DNA from: SXOA01 sp046593355
GTDB taxonomy: Bacteria > Planctomycetota > Planctomycetia > Pirellulales > Pirellulaceae
Direction: 5' to 3'
DNA length: 64,000 bases
NCBI GenBank assembly: GCA_046593355.1
Contig: JBKJNY010000082.1
Location: 62,001-126,000, forward strand
Positions 8,742 to 17,387 of this stretch are shown piece after piece. Position 1 is the first letter of the stretch, and each line of letters starts with the position of its first letter. The notes below the pieces were generated by a model that was not told the origin of the DNA, searched no databases, and saw only the letters and a list, made by a program, of their open reading frames with translations. A program made the translations under genes and the position numbers.

Positions 8742-9134
8742 ATGCTCCGAGTCCTCACCTATCTCTGGGCCTCTCCCTGGACCCTCTTCGGCCTGTTCTG
8801 GGGCGCCCTCGCTCTGCTCACCGGTGGCCGCGGGCAACTGGTGCAAGGAGTACTCGAGTTCCACGGCGGCCTTCCCGCCTGGCTCCTCCGCCGCGCCCCG
8901 CTTGTCGGTGGAGCCGCCGCCATCACCTTCGGCCACACCGTCCTGGCCCGCACCCAGGATGACCTCGACGCCTCCCGCTCGCACGAGCGAATCCACGTCC
9001 GCCAATACGAACGCTGGGGCCTCCTCTTCATCCCCGCCTACCTCCTCTGCTCCCTCTGGCTCCTGCTCCGCCGCGGGAATCCGTACTGGGATAATCCGTT
9101 TGAGAAAGAGGCCTATGGAAACCAAGAAATGTAG
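8742..9134 (+). CDS. Small membrane protein with HERIH metallopeptidase-like motif
   Basis: A 130-residue protein with hydrophobic segments near residues 5-27, 52-66 and 92-112. Between the second and third lies SRSHERIHVRQYERWG: H81-E82-x-x-H85 matches the HExxH zinc motif, and E90 downstream could be a further ligand. The family appears to be a small conserved bacterial membrane protein of unknown role. An active metallopeptidase of this size would be unusual, so I report only the motif and topology. It is preceded by CATTCG-rich low-complexity DNA and is convergent with the small secreted protein gene that follows. Confidence 0.75.
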   Translation: MLRVLTYLWASPWTLFGLFWGALALLTGGRGQLVQGVLEFHGGLPAWLLRRAPLVGGAAAITFGHTVLARTQDDLDASRSHERIHVRQYERWGLLFIPAYLLCSLWLLLRRGNPYWDNPFEKEAYGNQEM

Positions 9135-9275
9135 GCCGCCAATCCGTGGCGGCGCAGCACTGGCTATGTCGCGCGAGATGGCTGCCATGCGGCAAGTATA
9201 CGGAAGAAGCCGCCAACCGCCTACTTTTTTGGAGGCAAGTTTTCTGTCACGATGTAGAAACCGCGTTCTTCCGGG

Positions 9276-9566
9276 TCAGTACGTCCATGTAACGACCTTC
9301 TTCCCGTTCTTTTTTACCCAAGCATGAAGATTGCTAAAGGCTTGGTTCTTTTGTGAATTAAATGTGTTCATAAACCAGAATTGCTGTACATCATCGTCGG
9401 CAATTCGCCGCAAAGTTAGGTCTCGCAATCCGAAGGCTTTGTCGAATTGCGGCACTTTGCCCAGGTTGATGTCATCCGGGTCTTGAGCAATTGCTGAATA
9501 CGCAAAAGTCAGTCCGGCGATTACGACAACGCTTGTCACCACGAATCGAGCGTATGCAGAACGCAT
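9276..9566 (-). CDS. Small secreted hypothetical protein
   Basis: A 96-residue protein with a good signal peptide (MRSAYARFVVTSVVVIAG..., cleavage likely after YSAIAQ). The mature part of about 70 residues contains GLRDLTLRRIADDDVQQFW and ends KKVVTWTY; no known domain was recognised. The start at 9566 was preferred over 9590 because it begins the signal peptide. Composition is AT-richer than its neighbours. Confidence 0.6.
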   Translation of the reverse strand: MRSAYARFVVTSVVVIAGLTFAYSAIAQDPDDINLGKVPQFDKAFGLRDLTLRRIADDDVQQFWFMNTFNSQKNQAFSNLHAWVKKNGKKVVTWTY

Positions 9567-9922
9567 GACTAGCTCCTCTGTTCGGGTCATTTGTAGCAGC
9601 GAGACGGTCTCAACTCTAACAAACGTCCGGCCAGAAGTAAGATGGCGGAAAAAATAAGGGGCGGATTAACCGCGATGCCAAACCGCCACTAATTCAGTTT
9701 CGTTGACACGTGGCAGAAACCGAACTCCCTGGCAAGTTTAGCAGGAACAGCCCTCCCCAAAGGCTTTCCCGCAGATAGCCAAAAAACCGTCAGCCATTAT
9801 CCGTTTTTGCCTCATCTAGTTTCGTAACTCCGTGGCGAGCCTCAAGTGCGGACGTCGATGGGGCAATGGATAATGAGTGGAGTTCGAGTTCAACTCTGCT
9901 AGCTCGCGAGAGGACTCGCGGC
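9567..9922. other. Non-coding interval
   Basis: A 356-base interval between two minus-strand genes. I see no convincing open frame. The only recognisable structure is the palindromic fragment at 9901-9926 that matches one arm of the GTAGGCCGCGAG repeat family. Confidence 0.5.
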
Positions 9923-9926
9923 CTAC
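9901..9926. repeat. Orphan arm of the GTAGGCCGCGAG (RAYT-associated) repeat
   Basis: The sequence reads, on the minus strand, GTAGGCCGCGAGTCCTCTCG and continues CGAGCT, matching the left arm of the repeat units at 36706, 36903 and 37076. It is a solitary half unit. Its GTAG end supplies the TAG stop codon of the neighbouring Nramp-like gene. Confidence 0.75.
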
Positions 9927-11491
9927 TTTGCTGCAGCTTGCGGAATGACAGCGTGGTAGACTCGCCCGCAGATTTCCCACCCCGCCCAAGCCGTGAAGAA
10001 GCCGAAGAACAGGAAGGTGAAGGCGAGGATGGCGGAGCGCCAGAGCGGGATGCGTATGGGCGCGGGGAGGGCGAGGCGGTTGCGGTAGAAGAGGATGCCG
10101 GAGTAGAGGAACATGACCGCGCCGTTGAGGGCGGAGGTCCAGATGAAGAGGGTTTTGTTGTCGATGCCGTAGCCCAGTTGTTCCGCCACCAGGATGCTGC
10201 TGCCGAGGAAGATTTCGCCCCACAGGAACCAGAAGTAGAGGCGGCCTTCGCTCCAGCGGGGGTTGTCGCGGAGCCAGGTCAGCTTGACGAGGTCCGTGGA
10301 GATGCGGCTGGCGGCGTCGAGGACGCCGAATTCGGTGGTGAAGAGGATGGCAACGCCCATGATGAGGAACAGGAATTTGGCCAGAGGGTGAATCAACTCG
10401 GTCAGACGAAGGGTTTCCGCCCAGACGAAGCCCAGGCCCTCTTTGTATTTGGCGGGGTCGACGGTGAGTTTTCCGGATGCGTCGTAAAAGAGGATGTAGC
10501 TGATGAGAGTAAGGAGCGTCAGGCAAATGATGCAGGTGAGCAGGAAGCTGACGAAGTGCTCCAGGCCGGCGGCCCGCCACCATTTTTTCCAGCGGGCCAG
10601 GTTGGCCTCGTCATGCGGAAAGTGATAGCCGGTTTCCGAAATGGCTTCCTCGTTGCCGGTGAGGGGGCTGGTGATGCGGCCGAGGTGTTTTCCCATGCCG
10701 TAGCCCTTGTCCTTGATGTAGTTGCTTTGCGAGAGGTTCATCGTGCCGCCGGCTCCGGCAAAGGCGAGAGCGCCGAGAAGGGCCATGGGCGTCAGGGACT
10801 CATCCATGGGCGGATAGAAGTGCGGGTAGCCGAGCGTGAGCGTGGAGGTGATTTGCGTGACGATGGCGTCCGGACGGAGGACCGTCAGCCAGGCGGCAAT
10901 GCCGATGACGATGACCATGATGAGCAAGACCAGCACGAACTGGACCTTCTCGACGGTTTCATACACCACCGGCCCAGCGGTCAGGATGATGCCGCAGAGA
11001 AACATGGTGGCGATGGCGATGTACGTGTCGTATGGCCCCGCGATGATGTTCCCTTCCGCGCTGGTCGTAGCGCCAAAGATCAGCCAGCCGATGATTTGCG
11101 CGGCCCCTTTGGACCAAGCCGGGATCATCCACGGCAGCACGTTGAGCAAGAGGAAGACCCACGCCCACGAACGGCTGAGGCGGACAAAGCCGGCGACGGC
11201 GGATTCGCCGGTGGCCAGGGTCCAGCGCATGATTTCCATGTTCAGAAAATATTGCATCACCACCGCCAGGATGCAGGCCCAGAAGAAGACGAACCCGCAG
11301 CGGAATGTGATATACGGCCAGAGGATGAATTCGCCGCTTCCCAGAGCCAGGCCCGCGAGAATGATGCTCGGACCAATCATCTGCCGCAGCGGAACCGGCT
11401 CCGGCATCTGACGCTGGCGTAGAGGCGGAAGCGTGCCGGCGGGAATGACGGAGTCGGGGATGAGGATTTCGGGCGAGGATGCTGAAGCCAT
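9923..11491 (-). CDS. Nramp-like divalent metal ion transporter
   Basis: A 522-residue inner-membrane protein with about 11 or 12 hydrophobic segments, related to the Nramp/MntH superfamily. The region that carries the DPGN metal motif in classical Nramp reads PSIILAGLALGSGEFILWP here, which is typical of the divergent Nramp-related proteins common in planctomycetes, so metal specificity should not be assumed. The start at 11491 (MASASSPE) was preferred to 11515. The C-terminal Lys-stop (AAAK, AAAGTAG) lies at the edge of a repeat arm. Confidence 0.82.
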   Translation of the reverse strand: MASASSPEILIPDSVIPAGTLPPLRQRQMPEPVPLRQMIGPSIILAGLALGSGEFILWPYITFRCGFVFFWACILAVVMQYFLNMEIMRWTLATGESAVAGFVRLSRSWAWVFLLLNVLPWMIPAWSKGAAQIIGWLIFGATTSAEGNIIAGPYDTYIAIATMFLCGIILTAGPVVYETVEKVQFVLVLLIMVIVIGIAAWLTVLRPDAIVTQITSTLTLGYPHFYPPMDESLTPMALLGALAFAGAGGTMNLSQSNYIKDKGYGMGKHLGRITSPLTGNEEAISETGYHFPHDEANLARWKKWWRAAGLEHFVSFLLTCIICLTLLTLISYILFYDASGKLTVDPAKYKEGLGFVWAETLRLTELIHPLAKFLFLIMGVAILFTTEFGVLDAASRISTDLVKLTWLRDNPRWSEGRLYFWFLWGEIFLGSSILVAEQLGYGIDNKTLFIWTSALNGAVMFLYSGILFYRNRLALPAPIRIPLWRSAILAFTFLFFGFFTAWAGWEICGRVYHAVIPQAAAK

Positions 11492-11560
11492 GGCAAATCG
11501 CAGCGGAGAGTACACGAAAGCGTGCCATTCTACGCGGAGAGCCGGGCTGCTGCGCGCCTG

Positions 11561-12205
11561 CTACGACTGGATGGTTGCCGCCAGTGCTTTTTCCCAGCCG
11601 CGTGGGAATTTGACTTTGGCGTAGACCTCGGTGAGCGGGATTTTGCAGCCGATGGACTTGAGCGTGAGAGTCGCATCGAGGCCGGTAATCGTGGAAATCT
11701 TCCAGGAGGCGCCGCGCTCTCTTCGATAGATTTCTATAAGCGGCATTTCTTGATTCACGAGGATGATCTCCCGCAGCGAAGGAAGACGACGATATTCAGG
11801 AACCTTAAACGACTCGTCGTAATTCTGCGTGGATTCCGAGAGGACCTCGATCAGAAGGAGAGGGTTGAGAAGTGTATCGAGCACGTTGTCGAGGAATTTC
11901 GGCTGACCGCAAACAACGGCGACATCGGGATAGGTGTAGAGACCAGAGGGGATTTGAACTCGCATTTCGTTTGGATAGACTTCGCAGGGCTTTCCCTCGA
12001 GTTGGTTGCCGATAAGTCGCGAAAGGGTTGCTGTTATCAAAATGTGTGCCCGCGTGGCCCCCGCCATCTGAAACATTTCGCCGCGATAGAACTCGCTCTT
12101 TTGCTCGGCCCGGCGCTCAATGAGCAGATATTCCTGTTCCGTAAACAAACGACGCTTGGGGACAGCGGACATTTTCGGTAGCTCGCGAATCAGGAAAGTG
12201 CTCAT
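11561..12205 (-). CDS. Uma2 family (DUF820) endonuclease-like protein
   Basis: A 214-residue protein of the Uma2 family, a PD-(D/E)xK nuclease-fold family expanded in cyanobacteria and planctomycetes, with no established cellular role. Family landmarks are FTEQEYLLIERRAEQKSEFY near the N-terminus, the TYPDVAVV segment (catalytic Asp) and LLLIEVLSEST (catalytic Glu). The expected Lys of the ExxK-type motif is less clear. Transcribed alone on the minus strand. Confidence 0.85.
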   Translation of the reverse strand: MSTFLIRELPKMSAVPKRRLFTEQEYLLIERRAEQKSEFYRGEMFQMAGATRAHILITATLSRLIGNQLEGKPCEVYPNEMRVQIPSGLYTYPDVAVVCGQPKFLDNVLDTLLNPLLLIEVLSESTQNYDESFKVPEYRRLPSLREIILVNQEMPLIEIYRRERGASWKISTITGLDATLTLKSIGCKIPLTEVYAKVKFPRGWEKALAATIQS

Positions 12206-12256
12206 GTCCCCATCTTAGACGCAACGATGTCCCGAAGGAAACCACGAGCAGGGATC

Positions 12257-13255
12257 TTAATCCCTACCCCCCATCACCATGTTGCCCAGGCCCCCGAGGG
12301 AATTGAGGACGGAGCCTTCGTCCTTTCCCTTGCCGGCCCCAGCCAGCATCCGGCCGGCGAGGCGGGAGAAGGGGAGCGACTGCAGCCAGACTTTACCGGG
12401 ACCGGTGAGCGTGGCCAGGAACAGGCCTTCGCCGCCGAAGATTGTGTTCTTGAAGCCGCCGACCATCTGGATGTCGTAATTGACGCTCGGCTGGAGGGCG
12501 ACGAGGCAGCCGGTGTCGAGCTTGAGAGTTTCGCCGGGGGCCAGAGTTTTTTCGCAGAGTGTGCCGCCCGCGTGGACGAGCACGATGCCGTCCCCTTGGA
12601 GCCGCTGCATGATGAAGCCTTCGCCGCCAAACAGGGCTACGCCGATTTTCTTCTGGAAGGCGATGCTGACCTGCACCCCGCGAGCCCCGCAGAGGAACGA
12701 ATCCTTCTGGCAAATCATCTCGCCGCCCAGCTCATCGAGATGGAGCGGAATGATCTTCCCCGGATATGGCGCGGCGAAGGCCACCACTTCCCGCCGCTGG
12801 GCGATGTTGCTGTAGGTGGTCATAAACAGCGATTCGCCGGTCAAGACTCGCTTGCCCGCGCTCATCATCTTCCCCCAAAAGCCCTGCCCTTTCTGGCTGG
12901 GGTCTCCGAAGACGGTCTCCATCTTGATGCCGCTGGTCATGAACATCATGGCCCCGGCTTCGGCGATGACCATCTCGCCGGGGTCGAGCGTGACCTCGGC
13001 AAACTGCATATCGTCGCCGAACAGTTGGTAGTCAATCTCGTCGGCGGTTCTGGGTCCAGTGGATTTGCGAGCCCCCGGCGACGGCACATGCTGTCCCGAG
13101 CCGACCGGCTCCACCGGCACCAATTCCAGCCCATCGTCTTTGATGACCGGCATCTGGAACATGTTCCCGCACGCCTGGCAGCGGACCTGCTTGCCGGCGA
13201 ACTGGTTGTTGTAGTGATACTGTTTACCGCAGTTGGGGCAGTTGATGATCGACAT
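12257..13255 (-). CDS. AIM24/TIGR00266 family protein with N-terminal zinc ribbon
   Basis: A 332-residue protein. Residues 1-36 form a zinc-ribbon with two CxxC pairs (CPNCGKQYHY and CQACGNMF), a module commonly prefixed to planctomycete proteins. A linker leads to an AIM24/TIGR00266 beta-rich domain from about residue 75: YQLFGDDMQFAEVTLDPGEM, AGAMMFMTSGIKMET, GESLFMTTYSN and several GGEGFI/GGEGLF repeats. The family is widespread, trimeric in known structures, and of unclear function. The final residues are Gly/Met-rich (LGGLGNMVMGGRD). Confidence 0.88.
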   Translation of the reverse strand: MSIINCPNCGKQYHYNNQFAGKQVRCQACGNMFQMPVIKDDGLELVPVEPVGSGQHVPSPGARKSTGPRTADEIDYQLFGDDMQFAEVTLDPGEMVIAEAGAMMFMTSGIKMETVFGDPSQKGQGFWGKMMSAGKRVLTGESLFMTTYSNIAQRREVVAFAAPYPGKIIPLHLDELGGEMICQKDSFLCGARGVQVSIAFQKKIGVALFGGEGFIMQRLQGDGIVLVHAGGTLCEKTLAPGETLKLDTGCLVALQPSVNYDIQMVGGFKNTIFGGEGLFLATLTGPGKVWLQSLPFSRLAGRMLAGAGKGKDEGSVLNSLGGLGNMVMGGRD

Positions 13256-13296
13256 GGGAAGGGGCTAGGGACTCGGGACTTGGGGCTGGGGAAGAA

Positions 13297-13322
13297 GTGG
13301 GGTAGGCTTCCAGCCTGCCCAG
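13297..13322. repeat. Solo arm of the GTGGGGTAGGCTTCCAGC family
   Basis: A non-coding consensus copy of the 26-base arm found twice, inverted, in the tail of the CcsA-like gene (7678-7753). It lies between the AIM24 and esterase genes. Confidence 0.8.
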
Positions 13323-13368
13323 ATTTGAATTCGTTTTGGATGTGGAACTCTTGGATTCCAGTTGTCGG

Positions 13369-14247
13369 CTACTTCGCAAACCCGTGGTTCTTCATCCAGG
13401 CAATGCACTCCGTCGGCCAATTGCTAGTGCCGGGAATATCTTTGCCGAGCCCCACGCCGTGGCGGCCTTTTTCGTAAACGTGGAGCTCGGCGGGGACTTT
13501 GTTTTTGATGCAGGCGAGGTAAAAAGCGATGCTGTTCTCGGGGGGTACGCCGGTGTCCTCGTAGGTGTGCCAGAGGAAGCAGGGGGGCGTTTCGGCTGTG
13601 ACTTGCTTCTCGCTGGACATGCTTTTGACGAGGTCTTCCGGCGCGTCCTTGCCGAGCAGGTTGTTCTGCGAACCGACGTGGGTGAATTTTTCGTTGAAGG
13701 CGATGACCGGATAGCAGAGGACGCCAAAGTCGGGGCGGCAGGAGACTTTTTGAATCGGGTCTTCGGAATCCGCTTTCCCCTTGTCGAAGTGGGTGACGGC
13801 ACTGGAGGTGAGATGCCCTCCCGCGGAGAAGCCGAGGATGCCGATTTTAGCGGGGTCGACGTTAAATTCCTTGGCCCGCGAGCGGACAGTGCGAATGGCT
13901 CGCTGGGCGTCTTCGAGCGGTGCGGGGTGGCCGTAACCCTTCCCCCGGTGCCGATAGTCGCAGATAAAGCCGGCGATGCCGTTGTCATTCAGCCAGCGGG
14001 CAATCTGATGTCCTTCATGATCCATCGCCAGCCCGCCATAGCCGCCGCCGGGGCAGATCACGATGGCTCCGCCATTGGCCTTTTCCTTTTCGGGCAGGTA
14101 GATGATGAGCGTCGGCTTGTCGTTGGCTTCGGTTCCTTTGGCACCGGGAGCGCCTGCGGGCCAAAGGAGCTCGGTTTTGGGCTCGGCGGCGATGGAGGGA
14201 AGAGCGAGGAAGGTGATAATTAGGGGAAGGGAGAGGCGGCGAATCAT
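13369..14247 (-). CDS. Secreted alpha/beta hydrolase (BD-FAE/acetyl-xylan-esterase-like)
   Basis: A 292-residue exported esterase or lipase. The start at 14247 gives a clear signal peptide (MIRRLSLPLIITFLALPSIAA). The alpha/beta-hydrolase motifs are an oxyanion segment CPGGGYGGLAMDHEG, the nucleophile elbow GFSAGGH, an Asp near HTYEDTGVPPENS and a His in GRHGVGLG. The pattern is that of the BD-FAE/Aes group, often planctomycete enzymes acting on acetylated or feruloylated polysaccharides; substrate not shown here. It is divergent from the PhyH gene. Confidence 0.86.
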   Translation of the reverse strand: MIRRLSLPLIITFLALPSIAAEPKTELLWPAGAPGAKGTEANDKPTLIIYLPEKEKANGGAIVICPGGGYGGLAMDHEGHQIARWLNDNGIAGFICDYRHRGKGYGHPAPLEDAQRAIRTVRSRAKEFNVDPAKIGILGFSAGGHLTSSAVTHFDKGKADSEDPIQKVSCRPDFGVLCYPVIAFNEKFTHVGSQNNLLGKDAPEDLVKSMSSEKQVTAETPPCFLWHTYEDTGVPPENSIAFYLACIKNKVPAELHVYEKGRHGVGLGKDIPGTSNWPTECIAWMKNHGFAK

Positions 14248-14373
14248 GGGGGATCTTCTTGGGGTTCGAGGGCGGATTATGCGTGCATTTCGCTGGCGAT
14301 TATGCACCCTACAGGAGAGGAGAATGGACGTTATGCTAACGGGATATCTGGCCCGTCTCAATCACCAGCATTT

Positions 14374-14428
14374 AGTAGCCTTCACACTCCGTGTGAAGGC
14401 ATGTCCGCTCACGGAGTGAGCGGACTAC
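14374..14428. repeat. Paired palindrome, GTAGCC...CACTCCGTG / CTCACGGAGTGAG family, copy 1
   Basis: Two small hairpins in tandem: TTCACACTCCGTGTGAA and TCCGCTCACGGAGTGAGCGG, bounded by AGTAGCC on the left and GGACTACTTT on the right. Related copies are at 16808-16876, 40340-40388 and 54382-54449. It sits just upstream of the PhyH start. Confidence 0.85.
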
Positions 14429-14440
14429 TTTGGAGAACCC

Positions 14441-15322
14441 ATGCCTACCGACCTCTCTCTCCGTCACGACCTTGTCGGCGATTTGCTCGAGCTTCCCGAA
14501 ACCAAGAGCGATTGGGAAAAGTACCGCCTCACCGACGAGCAGGTCGCCTTTTACCACGAGCAGGGATACCTGAAGGGGATACGCATCCTCACGGACGAGC
14601 AAATCGAAAAGCTTCGCACGGAGCTGGCGGAGTTCTTCAATCCGCAGCATGAAGGGCATGAGCTGTGGTACGAGTACCACACCAACGAATCCAGCCGGCC
14701 GGATACGGTGCTGTTTCACGCGCTGGGAGCGTGGCGGATTCGTCCCGGCTTTCACGACATCCTCTGGCATCCGGCTTTCACCGTTGCGGCGAGCCAGCTT
14801 TTGGGCGGTGCCGTCCGCTTCTGGCACGACCAGCTCTTTTGCAAGCCGGCGAAACATGGGGGCGTGGTCGCCTGGCACCAGGACTATTCCTACTGGATCC
14901 GCACCAAGCCGATGGCCCACCTCACTTGCTGGATCGGCCTCGACGACAGCACCAAGGACAACGGTTGCGTGCATTACGTCCCCGGCAGCCACAACTGGAC
15001 GCTGCTCCCCATCACCGGCCTGGCGGGAAATATGGACGCCATCAAAGAGGTACTTTCGCCAACTCAGTGGGAGCAGTTCCAACATCCCGTCGCCATCGAG
15101 CTCAAGAAGGGGGAGTGCTCGTTCCATCATCCGCTCATGGTCCACGGCAGCTTTGAAAACCGCACCGACCGCCCCCGCCGCGCCACCGTCATCAACGCCT
15201 TCCGCGACGGCGTCAAAAGCGACAAGAACGAAGAGCTGCTGCAAGGGGTGCCGCCCATTCCCATCGGAAGCAAGATGGAGGGGCAGTTCTTCCCGCTGCT
15301 GTTTGAGGGGCTCGCCAACTAA
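14441..15322 (+). CDS. Phytanoyl-CoA dioxygenase (PhyH) family protein
   Basis: A 293-residue non-haem Fe(II)/2-oxoglutarate dioxygenase. The facial triad is visible as H146-Q-D148 (VVAWHQDYSYW) and H235 (LMVHGSFENRTDRPRR), with the downstream Arg that binds 2-oxoglutarate. Length is typical for bacterial PhyH proteins. The substrate is unknown; many planctomycete members act on small secondary or osmolyte compounds. The following gene begins six bases after the stop, so the two are probably co-transcribed. Confidence 0.9.
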   Translation: MPTDLSLRHDLVGDLLELPETKSDWEKYRLTDEQVAFYHEQGYLKGIRILTDEQIEKLRTELAEFFNPQHEGHELWYEYHTNESSRPDTVLFHALGAWRIRPGFHDILWHPAFTVAASQLLGGAVRFWHDQLFCKPAKHGGVVAWHQDYSYWIRTKPMAHLTCWIGLDDSTKDNGCVHYVPGSHNWTLLPITGLAGNMDAIKEVLSPTQWEQFQHPVAIELKKGECSFHHPLMVHGSFENRTDRPRRATVINAFRDGVKSDKNEELLQGVPPIPIGSKMEGQFFPLLFEGLAN

Positions 15323-15327
15323 CCACC

Positions 15328-16404
15328 ATGCGGGGCGAAGTCATCTATCTCTATGCGTTTGACGTGGCGAATGAGATCGCCACCAGCCGCGTACGCGAAG
15401 TGCTTTCGTGCCAGTGCTTCTCCTACGAAATCAAGACCGACCACACCTATCCCAAGGACGTGCCGCTCTATCGGCCGCTGACGTTTGAGCCGCCAGATGT
15501 TGCCGAGCGGTTTCGCGGGCAGGCGATCAGGCTGGTCATTCGGATATTCGAAGTCGGCGTCGTCAACGTGGCGATGCACGTCTGCTTCGAAGTTGCCACG
15601 CTGGCCGAATTGCAGGCCTATCACAAGACGGAGCTGGAGTCGGGACAAACGCGCGACGGCCTCGCCCGCCGCTTGTGCAAGCAAGTTTGCGAAAGCATCC
15701 AGGATGCGATTGTCCGCGGCTCGGACCCTTCCGAGCCGGAGGCGTACACGGTCTTCTGTTTGACGGACCTCGGGGCCGAAACGGATGCCCACGCTTGGTT
15801 CCGCCAAAACCGCCGCGAAATCGCTGGTTTGCTCTCCGAAGCGCCGGCCGAGAGCCTCAGCGACCTGCAGGTGGATGAATCGGTCCGCATTCACCGCTCC
15901 TTCGGCAAAGCGGACCTGGCGGTCATCGATTGGGATGCCTCACTGGTCGTCGAACTCGACGGCTTTGCGGACGACGTGTTGTATATCCTGGAACTCGCCA
16001 ACCTGCAGCTCGAAGAGTTCCGCGTGATGGACCGCCGCCTGGACACTCACTTGGACCGGGCCTATCACGATTTGGAAAGGCCGCGCTCCTTCTTCGGAAT
16101 CCCCACCAGTGTTCACAACTGGCTGCGGCGGTTCCGAGTGGACGCCTCCAAGTTGGCCGACGAAGTGACGCACATCACCAAGTTCCTGGGGGACTGGCAC
16201 CTGGCACGCATCTACCTGGGGGCCGCCGAGCGGTTTCACCTGCACGAATGGCAAAAGAGCATCGCCGATCGACTGGCGCAGCTCGACCAGGTTTACCAGG
16301 TCTTGCAATCCGAAGTCTACGAGCGGCGGATGCTCTGGCTGGAGATCGCCATTCTGGTCTGCTTCTTAATCGACCTGGCCGCGCTGTTCTTTTGGAAGCG
16401 GTAG
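15328..16404 (+). CDS. DUF155/RMD1-like protein with C-terminal membrane helix
   Basis: A 358-residue protein. The N-terminal part (GEVIYLYAFDVANEIA) and the central VVELDGFADDVLYILELANLQLEEFRVMDRRLD segment followed by a helical region and one C-terminal membrane helix (LEIAILVCFLIDLAALFFW) resemble the DUF155/RMD1 (mitochondrial Mrx10/RMND1) architecture. The similarity is at the level of layout, so the assignment is tentative. It would sit in the membrane by its C-terminal anchor with the bulk in the cytoplasm. It is convergent with rplT. Confidence 0.6.
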   Translation: MRGEVIYLYAFDVANEIATSRVREVLSCQCFSYEIKTDHTYPKDVPLYRPLTFEPPDVAERFRGQAIRLVIRIFEVGVVNVAMHVCFEVATLAELQAYHKTELESGQTRDGLARRLCKQVCESIQDAIVRGSDPSEPEAYTVFCLTDLGAETDAHAWFRQNRREIAGLLSEAPAESLSDLQVDESVRIHRSFGKADLAVIDWDASLVVELDGFADDVLYILELANLQLEEFRVMDRRLDTHLDRAYHDLERPRSFFGIPTSVHNWLRRFRVDASKLADEVTHITKFLGDWHLARIYLGAAERFHLHEWQKSIADRLAQLDQVYQVLQSEVYERRMLWLEIAILVCFLIDLAALFFWKR

Positions 16405-16410
16405 CAGCGG

Positions 16411-16767
16411 CTATGCAGCAATCGCCGCCTTTACCTCGTTCATCACTGCGTCGAACGCGGCGGGATCGGCGATGGCGATTTCCGAGAGGCTTTTGCGGTC
16501 GAGGATGATACCGGCCTTTTCCAGTCCAGCAATGAACTGGCTGTACCGCAGGCCCCGCTCGCGGCAGGCGGCGTTGACGCGGATGATCCAGAGCTTGCGG
16601 AACTGGCGCTTGCGGTCGCGGCGGTCGCGGTAGGCGAACGCGCCGGCGCGGGCGATGGTTTCCTTGGCCGTCCGATAGAGCTTTCGACGGCCGCCGACGT
16701 ACCCCTTGGCGCGCTTGAAGAGACGTTTCTTGGCTTGGGTACGGGCAGCACCCTTCATGGCACGCAT
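16411..16767 (-). CDS. rplT: 50S ribosomal protein L20
   Basis: A 118-residue protein that binds 23S rRNA early in 50S assembly. The sequence is canonical: KKRLFKRAKGYVGGRRKLYR, AYRDRRDRKRQFRKLWI and RGLRYSQFIAGLEKAGI. It lies 149 bases downstream of rpmI on the same strand, the usual order, though infC, which commonly precedes rpmI, is not in this window. A repeat with two hairpins occupies the gap between rpmI and rplT. Confidence 0.97.
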   Translation of the reverse strand: MRAMKGAARTQAKKRLFKRAKGYVGGRRKLYRTAKETIARAGAFAYRDRRDRKRQFRKLWIIRVNAACRERGLRYSQFIAGLEKAGIILDRKSLSEIAIADPAAFDAVMNEVKAAIAA

Positions 16768-16807
16768 GACTTAGTTCCCTGTGGTTTGCACGGACAGGCC
16801 CTCGGTT

Positions 16808-16876
16808 AGTAGCCAGCACACTGCGTGTGCCGGACCGGGTTTTGGGAACCCAGCGCTCACGGAGTGAGCGGACTAC
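16808..16876. repeat. Paired palindrome, GTAGCC / CTCACGGAGTGAG family, copy 2
   Basis: Two hairpins bounded by AGTAGCC and GGACTACTC: GCACACTGCGTGTGC and GCTCACGGAGTGAGC. It lies between rpmI and rplT, so it would be transcribed within the L35-L20 mRNA. Confidence 0.85.
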
Positions 16877-16916
16877 TCTCCGAGTGTTAGGTGCCTGCGT
16901 GACGAGTGGGATGGAC

Positions 16917-17120
16917 TTACAAACTGTATCCCGCGAGGGCGCGGGTGATTTGATGCACGACGGTAGCCGACAGGATCTTGGTCCCCCGCAAGTTCCGCCG
17001 CCGCTTTTTGGACATGCGGCTGGCCAGGTGGCTGGTCCCGGCGGCGCGGTGCTTGACCTTGCCGGTGGCGGTCAGGCGGAAGCGTTTTTTTGTTCCCTTG
17101 TGGGTCTTTTGCTTAGGCAT
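16917..17120 (-). CDS. rpmI: 50S ribosomal protein L35
   Basis: A 67-residue protein with the canonical L35 sequence: MPKQKTHKGTKKRFRLT, GKVKHRAAGTSHL and KKRRRNLRGTKIL. The start at 17120 was chosen from the family; a longer frame to 17432 adds unrelated residues. The promoter must lie in the 267-base divergent gap shared with the ECF sigma gene. Confidence 0.97.
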   Translation of the reverse strand: MPKQKTHKGTKKRFRLTATGKVKHRAAGTSHLASRMSKKRRRNLRGTKILSATVVHQITRALAGYSL

Positions 17121-17387
17121 GTCGTCACCAGCGGGGTTGCATCGAATCATTCGCCACTGGAGCTGTCGCCGCAGTGGAAACCTCGCATTATAGGAACATA
17201 TCTGAAAGTGCGAAAGAGGGAGCGAACGGCGGTACAGAGTATCGTCCAGGAGTATCCGGTTACTTAAGTCTCCAGAGTTTCCTCTTTGGGCCCGATGGAA
17301 ATGGCAATTGAGTGCTAAAATGTGACGCTTCTGCCCGGCGCTGCGCCAACGATCTTTCACCATAAATTGCCCCGGCCCTGCACCAAT

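Noticed and set aside
9412..9418. GTTAGGT as a cassette boundary
   Set aside because: It lies inside a small secreted protein gene with no paired arm.
9866..11422. Long plus-strand frame of 518 codons over the Nramp-like gene
   Set aside because: It is the antisense of a well-supported membrane transporter; its Glu/Asp/Gly-rich translation is typical of a shadow frame in high-GC DNA.
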